Source: Alviniconcha marisindica
Lineage: Eukaryota > Mollusca > Gastropoda > Provannidae
Length of the DNA stretch: 64,000 nt
NCBI GenBank assembly: GCA_018857735.1
Contig: JABMCL010001133.1
Span: forward strand, 310,001-374,000
Direction: 5' to 3'
A model generated the notes under the pieces. It had not been told where the DNA came from. It was given only the letters and a program-made list of their open reading frames with translations, and did no database searches. The position numbers and the translations under genes were made by a program. Below, piece by piece: positions 12,759-24,360 of this stretch. The first letter of the stretch is position 1, and each line of letters starts with the position of its first letter.

Positions 12759-12834
<76 letters not shown>
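12560..12834 (+). repeat. Compound CA-CT-CA microsatellite
   Basis: CA tracts flank a CT block (12660-12702) and a second short CT block near 12740. The text from 12840 to 13690 shows no recognised gene or repeat. Confidence 0.95.
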
Positions 12835-12835
<1 letters not shown>

Positions 12836-13699
12836 ATCTTAACTCTAAACTAGGATCCTGGTTCCAGAGGCCCTTTTGTCCCTACAACAAGAGTGTCTGG
12901 CACTAAACAAAACAAGGTCTGGCCCTGCCGGCCGGTGAACTGATACGCCGGTTGACCTGGCCAAGCGCCTGTCAAACATGGGTGAACTGTTTTGGGAAAC
13001 TATAAACATGTACATCTGGATGCATGCGCTGCCTTTCCAGTGAGATCGTCGCTCAGTTTTTATTCAACTTCAAGTTCCAGAAATTGTTTGGTCGGAACTC
13101 GAGTAGAGCCTGTAGTCTATGTACACAACCGCCATTTGCAGTTGCGAGGTAACGGCGCTATCCTCATTAAGCCTTTTTCTTTTTTTACAAGCTTTAGGTC
13201 CGAACTCAAACAAAATATTAATTTTGACGACTTGTATTTTAAACAAAAGTATTTGCTTTTACATGGATGGTACACATATATTGGTTCTCAAGCTGCAACT
13301 AATAACTTTTGATTTGTTTAGAGATTAAAAAAGCTTCGTTTCCGGCCGTTCCCCAGCCTTGTGTTTTACCTTCGCTTGCAAGCTCGGTTGCTGGCTGGAC
13401 GGCGTGGTTTTGAAGCGAAAATTCGAGCCAGGATTGAACACAGTTTTACGCAATAGTAAAGCAAATAGAACCATTTCACCGGGTCGTCACGGATTAATAC
13501 ATTTATTTACACACAAACACAGTGCCACAAAAGCGGGGAGAACAAGCCGCAGACGGTTTAAAAACAGTGGAGATTGCAAAATGCAACAGGGTTTGTTGTT
13601 TTGTTTTTGTTTTTCCTCCGTATCAGACCCTTAGAGTGGCAGTGTAAGCAACGACCTGGCTGTGGCCACCTAAGGGATCAACGGATGAAGATCGGCACA

Positions 13700-13825
<126 letters not shown>

Positions 13826-14564
13826 GTGAGCTGTCACTGCTGACAATTATTTGACTTGGTGTGCGATGCGCAGGGTAAATAAACAAAGAGAAGAAAAGGG
13901 GAAAAAATACATCTGGTCACTGGAAGCAGACAACAGGCACTTGCAAACTCAACTTACTGATGTCTCAGGCACAGGCACATCACAATTACACACACAGGCA
14001 GGCAACAAAACACACCAGGTCTACTGTTGTAATAACTGTATGTAACTTATTCATTATTGAAACTTGTGTATCTGTAGAAGCAAGTTATCAGAGTTGGAAC
14101 TTTGTTGCTTTTAAAAGCAAGTTAGCAACTGTCAAAATTAGGCAATAAACTATTAAAGTATTATCAATATCGCTTGAACTTGTTCAAGTTAGCCATACAG
14201 AGACTAATGTTATATAATATAGATATTATTATTTAATACAATACATATTGTTATTTAAATATAGTACATATTATTATATGAATGCAGTTTGGTCAAGATT
14301 TTACAGTGTGAGAGCAATATTCTTTTGCAAAAGCCCATGATAACTTGCAAGACTGTTATTTTGACATACTGTACTGTGTCCAGTAGATTAATTGCTAATT
14401 GTTGAATACTATTCACTCAATAATCATGAATATTAATTATTATCTTTTAAAAGCATGCCATATAATGATATATGTCACTGATTCTGCATAAATGGCAAAT
14501 TAAACCAAACCATTAATTATTTCACTGAGGTAGAATGTTCTGTTAACAGGCTGAACAGCTGCTG

Positions 14565-14638
<74 letters not shown>

Positions 14639-14774
14639 TGAGAGAGAGAGAGTTTATGAAAACAGTTTGTCCTTATTAAATTTGTTTGTATTAATCAGAA
14701 CCGTTAAATTGGTTACACAGTGTGATGGTAGCTGATAGACACACACACTCACACATATATGCATGCATGCTCGA

Positions 14775-14847
<73 letters not shown>
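14565..14847. repeat. TG tract and inverted CA tract 120 bp apart
   Basis: (TG)n at 14565-14640 with a GA end, and (CA)n at 14776-14846. Being mutually complementary, they form an inverted repeat with a ~120-base loop. Confidence 0.93.
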
Positions 14848-14848
<1 letters not shown>

Positions 14849-14992
14849 GAATCAATTTAGACTCAGAAAAACGTGATATAAAACTGACCAAGGATGTTGA
14901 TGTTTGCTTAATTGTTATTTGATGGGCCATGTTTTAACTCATGATGATTCTAGTTTTAACCTTTTGCATTGTTATGAGTGTTGTTTATTTTA

Positions 14993-15120
14993 TAAATCTG
15001 AAACAGAATGACTGCTATCTTGCTAAAACAAGATCCAAACACAAAAAGGTTCAAACGAACGCTTATTTATTTTGACAGGGACACACAGTATGCAAATTTT
15101 CAGGGATCTTGCTTATTTCA
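14993..15120 (+). repeat. Dispersed repeat copy B (AAGATCC..GCAAATTTTC family)
   Basis: It carries 'aaacaagatccaaacaca', 'gaacgcttatttattttgac' and 'acagtatgcaaattttca' in the same order and spacing as the copy at 7684-7811. Confidence 0.75.
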
Positions 15121-15441
15121 AAGTTCTGTGAATCAGACTTTAACTTCTTTCTTCTTCTCTCTCTCTCTTTTTGAACTTGTACTTCACTGAGGTATATCAG
15201 TCTTGGCATTAACTGATGTGTGCTCACACTCATACATTTTTTAAGCATAAAATGCGAGTATTTGTAGCTGTGCTTACGGAGGGGGGGGGGGGGGGGGGGG
15301 TAGTGTAGTAAGTAGTAAGTTCGTGTTTTACGCCCAGTCAACCAGTGCGGTTATATCTGGGCAAGGGTAGTTGTAGAGTGCAACACATTATTGTGTATTC
15401 ATACTATTAACTGAAGATCTTTTTGTTGCTGATTAGGTTTG

Positions 15442-15448
<7 letters not shown>

Positions 15449-15518
<70 letters not shown>

Positions 15519-15905
15519 TGTGTGTGCTGGATCACTTCCTGATACTGATAGACATGAGATGCCACGTGCAAGTAATTACTGACCGACATCGTAATGAAGA
15601 AGACACCGTTTCAGTTTCCCAGTTGCAAGTGAAACGGAAGGTCGAATTTCCGACTTCTACCTCGATTTAAAATAAAAGCAATCTTGCTGTTTCAAGTAAA
15701 TGTTTTAACTGAAACGTGCAAGTAATTAACGCTGACATGTTTATAACCTAACCTGCTAGCGTTCTCAGTTGCAGTGGCCATAGAATCGCTCGACGACGTT
15801 TGATACCCGGCCCTTCACGCACTAGAGATGTTACAATTATATGGGGCAGCAGTAAATTCTTAGATATTATATTGGTACATTCGAGTTGAAAGAGAGGTGG
15901 GAATT

Positions 15906-15972
<67 letters not shown>
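15449..15972. repeat. TG tract (15449-15526) and CA tract (15907-15972)
   Basis: Two more complementary dinucleotide tracts, about 380 bases apart. A poly-G run lies at 15281-15300. No gene between them. Confidence 0.93.
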
Positions 15973-15976
<4 letters not shown>

Positions 15977-16449
15977 CTACCTCAGTGAAACTCTGTAGAG
16001 AGAGAAAACAATTGAAACCAGATCGAGGAGCAGAGCGCTCCTGCAGTCGAAGGGACTGAAACGTAAATTGTCTCCCTTGTGCGTTGTCTCTCTGGAGAGA
16101 TTGAGAATCGATTGTTGTTGTTTTTGTGGGTTTTTTTCTTCTTGAAGTTATGCCCGGTCAACCATGATTATTATATTTGCGCGAATATAGCCGAGAGGGG
16201 CGGATTCCCCAAATACCAAAGGCGTAGAAATGGCAAACGTTAACATCTGAAAAGTGAAATTTATAGGTCTTCATATTTGATCATGTATTGATCATGAATG
16301 AACAGACACACACATACACACTGACCGGTAAAGCCGAAACACACGCATAAGACCAAAGTTAAGCGAACAACTCTAAAGTGTGGTTCCTTCTTTGGCTTAG
16401 TTAACTTTAGTCCAGCTCTGGAACCGTGGTCGCTGATGATGATGATGAA

Positions 16450-16614
16450 ATGATGCTTAATGTCCTCAGATGTCAGTTGACATATTAGGGACAAGTTGTG
16501 ACCAATGCCGAAGCACGGTTCAATAAATCTTTACGTCCACGGAAACCAGAAGGCTCGTTAGGACGGACAGCTCAGGACGGCCACCTCGACTCTCACACAG
16601 CTCCTGAACTATGC
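16450..16614 (-). mobile_element. Copy of the 175-bp SINE-like element
   Basis: It shares 'gaccaatgccgaagca', 'acgtccacggaaaccagaag' and 'ggccacctcgactctcacac' with the 53111-53285 element in the same order. The tail side starts after a GATGAT repeat rather than TAGG units. It lies upstream of TMEM135 and next to a TA microsatellite (16632-16686). Confidence 0.88.
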
Positions 16615-16629
16615 CGTGGTCGCTGGGTT

Positions 16630-16631
<2 letters not shown>

Positions 16632-16690
<59 letters not shown>

Positions 16691-16999
16691 CAACCGGCAA
16701 TGTGGTTGGTGTCGCGGTCCCCCGGCCCTCGGCCATCCGGCCTACGGCGCCGCTGCTTGTTTCTGCTCTGGGTAATCTTTATTACTAACAAATGTCAGTC
16801 ATCTTAGGGGTGGGCTAGTTTAGGCTTTAACAGAGGAAATGAAGAGGCGTTAAGACGACATGTGAAACTGAAACAAATACAGGGAAGCATGGTTAAGCCT
16901 CAACATAGATGATGGTCATCTCTCACGTTGAAACACTCAGTACTGAAACAGTATTATCACAGCCAATGCCAAAACAGTCACCACTGACCCCACCACCCC

Positions 17000-17069
<70 letters not shown>

Positions 17070-17701
17070 ACACACCGCGTCCTTGACAAACAACCAGAGG
17101 TTATCAACACAGACAACAGACAACATACGGTGCCGGGCAGGTCTGGGACAAATTCGGAAGCACGTGCAACACGTTCCACGGGGCTGAAAGTTGACCCAGA
17201 GAGTTGACCCAAGCTTCCCGATCTTCGGGGACGGCGGAGGAAGCAAAACAGTGGCCATCACGTTGTACACAGAACTGGTAATGACATTAAACGCCGGGGG
17301 CCAGCCGATGCCGGAGTGACTGTCAACAACAAGAGCTTGGACGCCAAGAACTGTCACCTCAAGCTGTCGATCGTGACCCGACTCGTTAAAGGTGAAGGTG
17401 GGGGTCGGATGAAGGTGGTGGATCTGTGTGTGTGTGTGGTGGGGGGATGGGGGGGGGGGGGGCGACGGGGGCGAGGAGTCAAGTCCATCTCTTTGTCTCT
17501 TTCATCCCTCTCAGTCTCCATCCTCCCACTCCACGTAAGGTGTCCACTGAAATTCATAAAAAATCGGTGACTCAGTAGAGGACGGGTATTGAGGGCATGA
17601 CGGCAGCTTATAACGTTGTTTTGACATGAGGTCGTCAACAGTGACACTCAGGCAGAGTCACTGAACCGGCTGAAAAATAAAACGATATATATAAGTCAAT
17701 C

Positions 17702-17749
<48 letters not shown>

Positions 17750-18023
17750 GCGCGCCGCACGCACGCACACACGCACGCACCGCATACATGCACACACACC
17801 GAAAACAAAACAAAGCTAAAACAGTCACACAGGGTCAGCTCAGGACGATGAAGTTGTCATAAGCAAATAAATATTTCAAAACTGTTCCCATATTATGTTA
17901 ACCGTTCTCAAGTCTACAAAATCAATCCCCACACAAATATAAAACAAAACGCACATAGAGAAACATCACTGAAACACAATTGTTCAGATCTTTGACTTAT
18001 TCTATCTTCTCTTGCCCTTGTTT

Positions 18024-18092
<69 letters not shown>
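16632..18092. repeat. Dinucleotide tracts upstream of TMEM135
   Basis: TA at 16632-16686 and CA at 17002-17075, 17703-17749 and 18027-18092. Between them only the coding-like fragment at 17150-17420 stands out. The stretch 18100-18950 shows no recognised feature. Confidence 0.9.
17150..17420 (+). pseudogene. Coding-like, frame-broken fragment of unknown identity
   Basis: Two adjacent + strand frames have the high third-position GC typical of exons. One, at 17221-17313, reads IFGDGGGSKTVAITLYTELV then MTLNAGGQPMPE and a stop. The next, from 17307, reads DAGVTVNNKSLDAKNCHLKL then SIVTRLVKGE. They would join with a one-base shift, as in a decayed exon. The minus strand is also open across the stretch, so direction is uncertain. 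I do not recognise a family. Confidence 0.2.
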
Positions 18093-18094
<2 letters not shown>

Positions 18095-18951
18095 AGCATA
18101 AGTTTATTATACGACTAGGACAAATTCGTATCGTCGCCCATTCCATCTAATTTATCGACATCAGGTTAAAGATTTTATTTTTTTAAAGAAAGAGACAGAG
18201 GCAATGATAATAATAGTTAAAAAATTATATATATAAAAATAATATAAAAAAAGCATAATGGCAAGTACCAGAGGCATTGGCAGCAAGCTACACATACCGT
18301 AGACACCTAACACCGGCTATCGTCTCCTTACTGCTCAAAAAGAGTCATACAAAAATGCCGCCGCCCCCCAAACAAACAAAGAACACGAGAACACGAGAGA
18401 AGAGATAGAAGAGACGAATCAAAATACGGACAGTCCTAATATTCCGCCAGACCGGGGTGGGGTGGGAGTGAGGAGGGGGGACGGGGAGGGGGCGTGGAGG
18501 GGGATACCAGACATCCCCGGCCTCCATACGGAGGAAAACAAAAACAAGAAACAAAGAAATAAGAACAAAAGCAGGACTGACAGAACTTCGATCTTCACTG
18601 CTGCACCAAAAGCAGCAATTCGAACTTCAAGTTATGCCCAAGCCATTTTCCGCTAGTGCAGGTAATAATTTATATCGATCGATCGATAGATTAGACCACA
18701 AATCCATATACTACTGAAACACCACTAGTATAGTACTAATATAGGGTACCGCGTCGGTCGGGTGGGAAAAAACAGTTTTTACCAAGTCTATCCCGTCGTG
18801 TCGGAGGACGAAAACGGACCGGACTGACTGAGAAAACTTGACAATGCAAAGAAGCAGACGACAATGTTGTAACCAAATTAAAACCACCTTTGCCCCAAAA
18901 CAAAACAGAAAAGCGCCCAAACGACGAACAGCATTAGAGTCTTTGCTTACG

Positions 18952-19122
18952 TATAAATAGCAAAACATATGTAAAGACATATTACGGCGCGAAAAGGCAT
19001 GAATGTGCAGAACCAAAGTTACGCTTATAGCGGGCGCCTGTATCTCGGTGCGCCCAGTGAAGGAATGAAAAAGGTTCTATTTTCTGATTGGTCGAAATTC
19101 ACGTTACCCCGGGATTGCAGTA
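18952..19122 (+). promoter_or_regulatory. Putative TMEM135 core promoter and 5' UTR
   Basis: A TATA-like TATAAATA lies at 18952-18959, about 170 bases before the start codon. An inverted CCAAT box (ATTGG) lies at 19087-19091. The intervening segment has several CpGs (ATAGCGGGCGCCTG) and no simple repeats, which is unusual for this region. Transcription may start about 30 bases after the TATA element or nearer the CCAAT box. An acceptor-like 'gattgcag' immediately before the ATG means an upstream noncoding exon is also possible. There is no transcript evidence here. Confidence 0.35.
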
Positions 19123-19269
19123 ATGGCGATCTTCAGTAAACCTGTGCGCATCCACTGTTCTTGTTACGAGTTAGGTCACTGTTGGACTCCTCACTGCGTA
19201 CAAGCTACAACAGATGTTGCTCAGGATATCTTTAGTGAGGCTATAAAAATCTACGGCGCTCTCTATTTG
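19123..19269 (+). CDS. TMEM135: TMEM135 exon 1 (residues 1-49, start codon)
   Basis: This exon encodes the N-terminal cysteine-rich start of TMEM135. The motif C14-Y-E-L-G-H-x-W-x-P-x-C25 is visible, with extra cysteines at 12 and 20. It corresponds to the CYEIGHTWHPSC region of the human protein, the Pfam TMEM135_C_rich type of domain. Residues 33-49 (DVAQDIFSEAIKIYGALYL) match the amphipathic stretch ending in LYL before the first intron. The ATG at 19123 was chosen because it places the Cys motif at the same distance from Met as in vertebrates. The donor GTGAGT follows at 19270 and the exon ends in phase 0. Reading on into the intron gives an unrelated tail and a stop. Confidence 0.93.
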
Positions 19270-20466
19270 GTGAGTTTCTCCGGTTTAGAGGTGCCGCGCA
19301 AGAAGCTTGCCGACACAAACTGAAGGGCCAATGTCCAACTTCTGTTTACATGTTGTCAACAGCGTTAGACAGTTAGTGTGCCTGCACCAAATAATGAAAT
19401 ATTAAAGCTCGTCGTCAACATAGTCTATTGTTTTCCATAATACATACATTCATAACCATTATTTATTTTTTTCAGATGATTATTCGCTTCCTGGTCACAG
19501 TGACATGTTCACTTTGTTGACATGGAGGTCATTACGTAAAATGTCACACTGAAACGTTATCAGATATGCACTGTGTACACACAACCTTTGAGCCAGTAAT
19601 CATCCAGGTACCTGTGATAGTTCGCTTGGTAAGCTAGTGACATATATGGCCGAGATGACATTAGCGATAGAATGAAACAGGAAGGAGAGTTGGTGGTGGA
19701 AAGCAAGAGCCACCTGTTGTTGATTGTTGCCCAAACTACTGAGATCCTCACAGAAGAAGCTAAGCATGATTGAATGTGGTCACCACATGGATGGGTGACT
19801 GTTACATACTACCACTGGGCTTTAAACCATGTTGTTTCTTCAAAATCAAAATTCTGTGCAGGCTCTACAAAAGTCCTTCAGCGGAGACTTCTGTATCTGA
19901 GGTCCCCTGTGACAGTGTCTCAGTACACCAATGCAAAAGGCTCACTTATACACATTAAAGATCCTGTAGACCATGTCAGAGTTTGGTGGATTATGGAAAC
20001 ACCAAAATAACCCAGCATGCACTAAAAGGTGTCAGGCTCAGAGTCTTCAAAATGTGGAAGTTAGACACTATACAGAAGAAGTAGGAAATTCCATTGACAC
20101 TAACTGAGTTGCAACTTACATCACTTTTATTTTATGTTATATGAACACTTGTTGATTGCCTCATCTCAAGATGAGTCCAAATCACTTTTTAAAATAGCAA
20201 CTATAGCGCTATTCTCTGCTTTTGTACAGACACACTGCTCTAGTCATATATATGCAGCTCTGAATGAGTCACTGTAGCATTACACAGCACATTTTGAATA
20301 TCCGCTGAAGTGGTTATAATGCTGTTTTAATGTTACATTGCTAGTACCACATGAAACTGTGGCTGTCTCAGCACATGTTCTGTGTATACCATACAACTTT
20401 AGTTAAAACTGTGCACCAGTTTACAATATACAATGTCACTTTATTGCAAGTCACACACATAAAGGG

Positions 20467-20702
20467 TGCATACATACATATGTATACATGTATTTAGCTG
20501 TAAGTGTAACTTACCAGCTGCACTTTTGGCAGAATGGCTGGGATCTTTTAGGTGTTATTGCAGTTATACAGGGGTTGAACTGAAATATGGGTCAGCACAG
20601 AAAGTTGACTTTAGAGAAGAAAATTCTTCTGCAACTCCATTGGGGACTCAGACTTGCGACCTTTTGATCATGAGTCTAGTGCTCTGCCACTAAGCTATCA
20701 GA
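20467..20702 (-). mobile_element. tRNA-derived SINE, second family
   Basis: On the minus strand it starts CTGATAGCTTAGTGGCAGAG, an excellent tRNA A box. A 'ggtcgcaagtctgagtcc' B-box region follows, then a body ('gagttgcagaagaattttc', 'gatcccagccattctgcc') and an ATACATATGTATGTATGC tail. A functional tRNA is unlikely because the anticodon arm and acceptor ends do not pair. No clear target-site duplication was found. Confidence 0.7.
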
Positions 20703-21270
20703 TACCTGCTGTATGTCATTAAAAAGTTGACTAATGGGCACAAAAAGTATGATGAGCAAAAATCCACTTATGTAAGTAGTTGCAAGAATACTCCTGATGT
20801 AGAACTGTGTTTTGCATCTTTAATTCCCCAGGCCCCATGATTGCAACTTTCACTGCCACAGAAACCTGTTTTGGAATTCAAGCCATGGAGCCAACTATAA
20901 CACAACTGTATGCATTATTATACTGTTACAGTATTAGTAATAGTATTAAGCAATCAATCAGTCAGACAGGGGTTGTAAGTTAATACTAGCTATCTAGGTC
21001 ATTTGCAGCCAACCAGTGACTGATTTTAGTTGTTGGTGTTTTTGTTTTGTTGTGAAAACCACACAGTGTTCTTAATTATTCTAGGAGTATTAATAATGGA
21101 AATTTGTAAAGTGCCTATCCTGTGGTTCAAAGCGCTGAACAAACATTTATATAACACACATAATGTACATTGAGATGGAAATGGTTATCTGCAGTTTAAA
21201 ATTTTTTAAGCTAACACATAATGTGCACAGCAGCAAGGGTTCAAGCATAAAGTCTGTGTCAGTATGTGCA

Positions 21271-21274
21271 AGAT

Positions 21275-21331
<57 letters not shown>

Positions 21332-21868
21332 ACACACAGGGGTGAAGGACAATGTTGCTTAACTGAAATATTCTGAGAAGAGAAATATCCTGAGTTTGCA
21401 TTTGAAAGAGGAGAGAGTAGCAGAGTGCCTGATGTCTTGGGGGAGATTGTTCCAGATGTAAGACATCTCTGAAACTGAAATGAAATATTTGACATATTGA
21501 ACAAGCAGCCCCAGTCTTTTGCATTTATAAACTAGCTTTTAAACAAAGTCTCAGTCTTAGTCGCAATCCACTTGGAATTTCATTCAGCTTTCATGCATCA
21601 ATTTATATTTTGGACGTTAGATGATTAGTAATACCATTTTGTATTATTTATTAATCACAGCTTCAGCAATTTGTGTGTGTGTGTGTGTGTGGGTGGAGAG
21701 AGAGAGAGAGAAGAGAGAGATAGAGAGAGAGAGAGAGATAGAGAGAGAGAGGAGAGATTCATTATTGAATAGCGCTATATTGTCGCCATTGTGAAGTGCT
21801 TACTGATCATCTTGAGATGAGGTGTTGAACAAATGTTCATAACAGTGTGTGTGTGTGTGTGTGTGTGT
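21271..21868. repeat. Intron 1 CA, TG and GA tracts
   Basis: CA at 21271-21330, TG at 21674-21692, imperfect GA at 21697-21755 and TG at 21845-21868. The rest of intron 1 from 19400 to 22100 holds one SINE (20467-20702) and nothing else I recognise. Confidence 0.9.
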
Positions 21869-22154
21869 GGCTGCGAGCATACATGAACATGTATACATGT
21901 AACTAGGTAGGACCAGCCTCTCTTTAGCGCTGGGTAACATGGTCGTCGCGAGGCAAATATTGCTCATTTTCAACTTGTCGTAGCTGCCTTGTTTTGTGCA
22001 GTTTGTCAATAAAAACTACTGTCAGGCAAAACACGATCTTTTTACGACCTGTTGATGCCATTATTTTGTGCGTGAATGATGTGAGTTTGGAAGAAGTTTT
22101 AATGAACACACCAAGCGGTCAGAAACTGAGCGTGGTTTTGACGTTGAAAGTCAG

Positions 22155-22346
22155 ATGAGCGAGGTCGGAAAACGGTTGCGTTCAGAAAACCATTGGGAAC
22201 TTTTACAAGAAAAACGTACACATATGAAGTTACTATTTTTAGAAAGAGGAATTCCCGTAGATTTATCCGTTATAAAATTCGTTAAACTTCTTCGTTTTCG
22301 ACTGCAGCAAAAATTGAGTCGAAAAATACGTTCATTTTTACCATAA
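22155..22346 (+). CDS. Small unrecognised ORF upstream of the candidate nested gene
   Basis: A 63-codon ATG ORF free of simple repeats encodes a basic, leucine-rich peptide (MSEVGKRLRSENHWELLQEK, then RTHMKLLFLERGIPVDLSVI and a lysine/arginine-rich end). Its composition is more protein-like than that of other ORFs nearby. I recognise no family. It may be a transposon remnant belonging with 22555-24700, or chance. Confidence 0.15.
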   Translation: MSEVGKRLRSENHWELLQEKRTHMKLLFLERGIPVDLSVIKFVKLLRFRLQQKLSRKIRSFLP

Positions 22347-22554
22347 ATTTACACCAAGAAAGTTTGAATGCACCATATTCAATTTGGTATCACTGGAAAA
22401 ATGAATTTTCGCTCTTTAAAACGGCGTATCGTTTGATCCGGAAGCGAGTTCTTGTAAGAGTTCCCGTGCAACAGAAAGTGGAGACCCCGTAGATTTTGTC
22501 GTCTGCTTGAGTTGCGCGATTGCTAAAGTCTGCGACTACGCGAGCGGCGCAAAA

Positions 22555-22588
22555 ATGCTCACCCTGGAGGAATTCGAAAGAAACCGTG
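22555..22588 (+). CDS. Possible first coding exon of a nested gene in TMEM135 intron 1
   Basis: An ATG in good context (GCGCAAAAATGC) starts M-L-T-L-E-E-F-E-R-N-R and runs into a strong donor, GTAAGT, at 22589 in phase 1. The ~200 bases upstream are GC-richer than the surroundings and free of simple repeats, as a promoter or 5' UTR might be. The candidate partner exon at 23893 has the matching phase. I do not recognise the product. It could be a real small gene, an exon of a decayed transposon, or chance. Confidence 0.35.
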
Positions 22589-23340
22589 GTAAGTTTTTTT
22601 ATTTTAGCGATAACTAAGTGAGTTTCCAACACAACCATAACTGTATTTTTTGTGCTGTTTACTCTCTTTGAATGCAAATGAAGCAAATTTTGTGGTCTGG
22701 TCGTAGTTTGAACAACATTACATAGTTATCTCCTCATTATTTCCTCCGAAATGCAAACTGCTGTAAAAGTAGTAATTTCTTTTCCCCGCAAATCCGAATT
22801 GACAAAAAAACTGATATATGGTGTATGTTCTCAACAGTGAATTTTTTTAAAGAAATTTAGCAAGTGAATGATTTTTTAAAGATATATTTGTTTTCTGTCA
22901 GGGACAATAACTCTGATTTAGCTAGCAGACGATGCAGTCACGAACCAATGTTTTTTACAGTAGATATGCTCATCTAGACAAAACAAAATAAAAGAGCCAC
23001 CAGCCAAAATTAATGGTATATTGAGAGTTTGGAATTGTATTTGCTTCTGAAGAATTAATTTCTTCTTTTTCCCCCATCTTCTGTCTCTTCCACCTTTTGT
23101 GCACATGGAGACCTGGCACACTGGCTCCAAATTACATGATTCTTTCAATCTTTGTATATAATAATAATAATAATTTACATGGGGGGGGGATTAAAAAAAC
23201 AGAAGTAATAATGACAAGTTTTTTGGTTTTGTTTAACATTTTACAAGCATGATTGACAAGACAGACTATGGTAACAAGACAGAAGTAACTAAGTCAATAA
23301 GAGAGACTGAACAGGAAACAAATAAAGAATAATCTCAACA

Positions 23341-23375
<35 letters not shown>

Positions 23376-23892
23376 ACACACTTCAAGAGCCACATCAAAT
23401 GTGGGGGTGGGGGAAATAAAATAACTCACAGAGCAACATTAAATAGTTTTGAGCATGTCAATTTTTAAATGTCATTGAAGTGGGACTCCAATTTTTGTTA
23501 GTTTCCTTAATAATCCAGGTCTTTTATCTAAGGTAGGGAAGTTTTTTGTTTTTAAATATTGTCAAATAATGGCTAGAGCGACTCCAGTTGGGGTTTTGCT
23601 TCTGGGATTGTTTCAGTAGCTGAGACTGGTAGTAGTAGTCAAATACCTGAAATTAGTTCTTGTCTGCTTCCTTTTGTTTGTACCTTTCTGATTTATTTAT
23701 TTCTCACGTTATTACTGCATGATTCACAAAAGTCAAGTAAGTGTTATTTACAACTAAACTTCAGAATTTGATGATTTAATCGATGAGTATTAAGTGTATT
23801 TAATTGGTGAGTATTAAGTGTTAGTGTGCTGTTTATGTTGAAATAAATCTTTTTTACCTGTTTGTTTATATATTTCTTTTTAATGATTTCAG

Positions 23893-24221
23893 AGGATGAT
23901 CAGTTTCATCATCTTGAGGAGAGAATTGGTCCCAGAAAGCGAGGCAGGCCCCAACATCTGCCACGAGGCCACACTTGGACTGCAGTTTTTAACTTCATTT
24001 CCTCATTCAAACAAGTCTACATATATCTAAAATTCTGCCTAAATTTCCTTATGCTGTGCATTTTCCTTCTCTGGTTAATGCTGAATCTGCAGATACCAGA
24101 ATCATGGCTGTATCTCTTTACATTCCAGAGTTTGATTTGCTTTAATGCTATTACCATCAAGATTTGCAGGATATTTGCCCCCTTTTTCTCATGGAAACTT
24201 GCCTCTGTAGGTAAAATTTAG
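23893..24221 (+). CDS. Possible second exon with AT-hook-like motif (unrecognised protein)
   Basis: The acceptor 'taatgatttcag' ends at 23892. Joined to the 34-nt exon above, the frame reads E-D-D-Q-F-H-H-L-E-E-R-I-G, then PRKRGRPQHLPRGHTWT, then a hydrophobic tail to a stop at 24219-24221. PRKRGRP resembles an AT-hook core (RGRP). The first ~30 codons look coding. The remainder is AT-rich and hydrophobic and overlaps a diverged direct repeat (24059-24171 versus 24241-24360), so the real exon may end earlier or the tail may be noncoding. An alternative donor GTAAAA lies at 24211. HTWT also occurs in TMEM135 (GHTW), but I regard that as coincidence. The alternative is a transposon remnant. Confidence 0.3.
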
Positions 24222-24360
24222 CTTGCACTTCTTTAGACTTGTGAATTTGTATTGTCTAATTAATGCTGAATCAGTTGATACCAGAATTATGGTTGTACCT
24301 CTTTCCATTCCCATGTTATGTTTGATCTTGTCACGGTACCATCAAAGATTGGTGATCGGA
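24059..24360. repeat. Diverged ~180-bp direct duplication in intron 1
   Basis: The segment around 'taatgctgaatctgcagata' (24074) recurs as 'taatgctgaatcagttgata' (24261). It is followed in both copies by 'ccagaat-atgg-tgta-ctctttccattcc'-like sequence and then by 'accatcaa(a)gatt'. The copies are clearly related but diverged. The following 24480-24620 contains AT-rich text ('gatatctcaaaaaatattat') of a kind often seen in transposon flanks. Confidence 0.6.

Noticed and set aside
20466..20693. 75-codon ORF
   Set aside because: It coincides with a tRNA-derived SINE on the opposite strand.
20641..20702. Functional tRNA gene (also 28005-28065 and 38518-38594)
   Set aside because: A and B boxes are present but acceptor and anticodon stems do not pair, and SINE bodies follow.
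23960..23990. HTWT phrase as an alternative TMEM135 exon
   Set aside because: The exon phase does not fit exon 2 (phase 0 needed, phase 1 found), and the surrounding residues do not match TMEM135.
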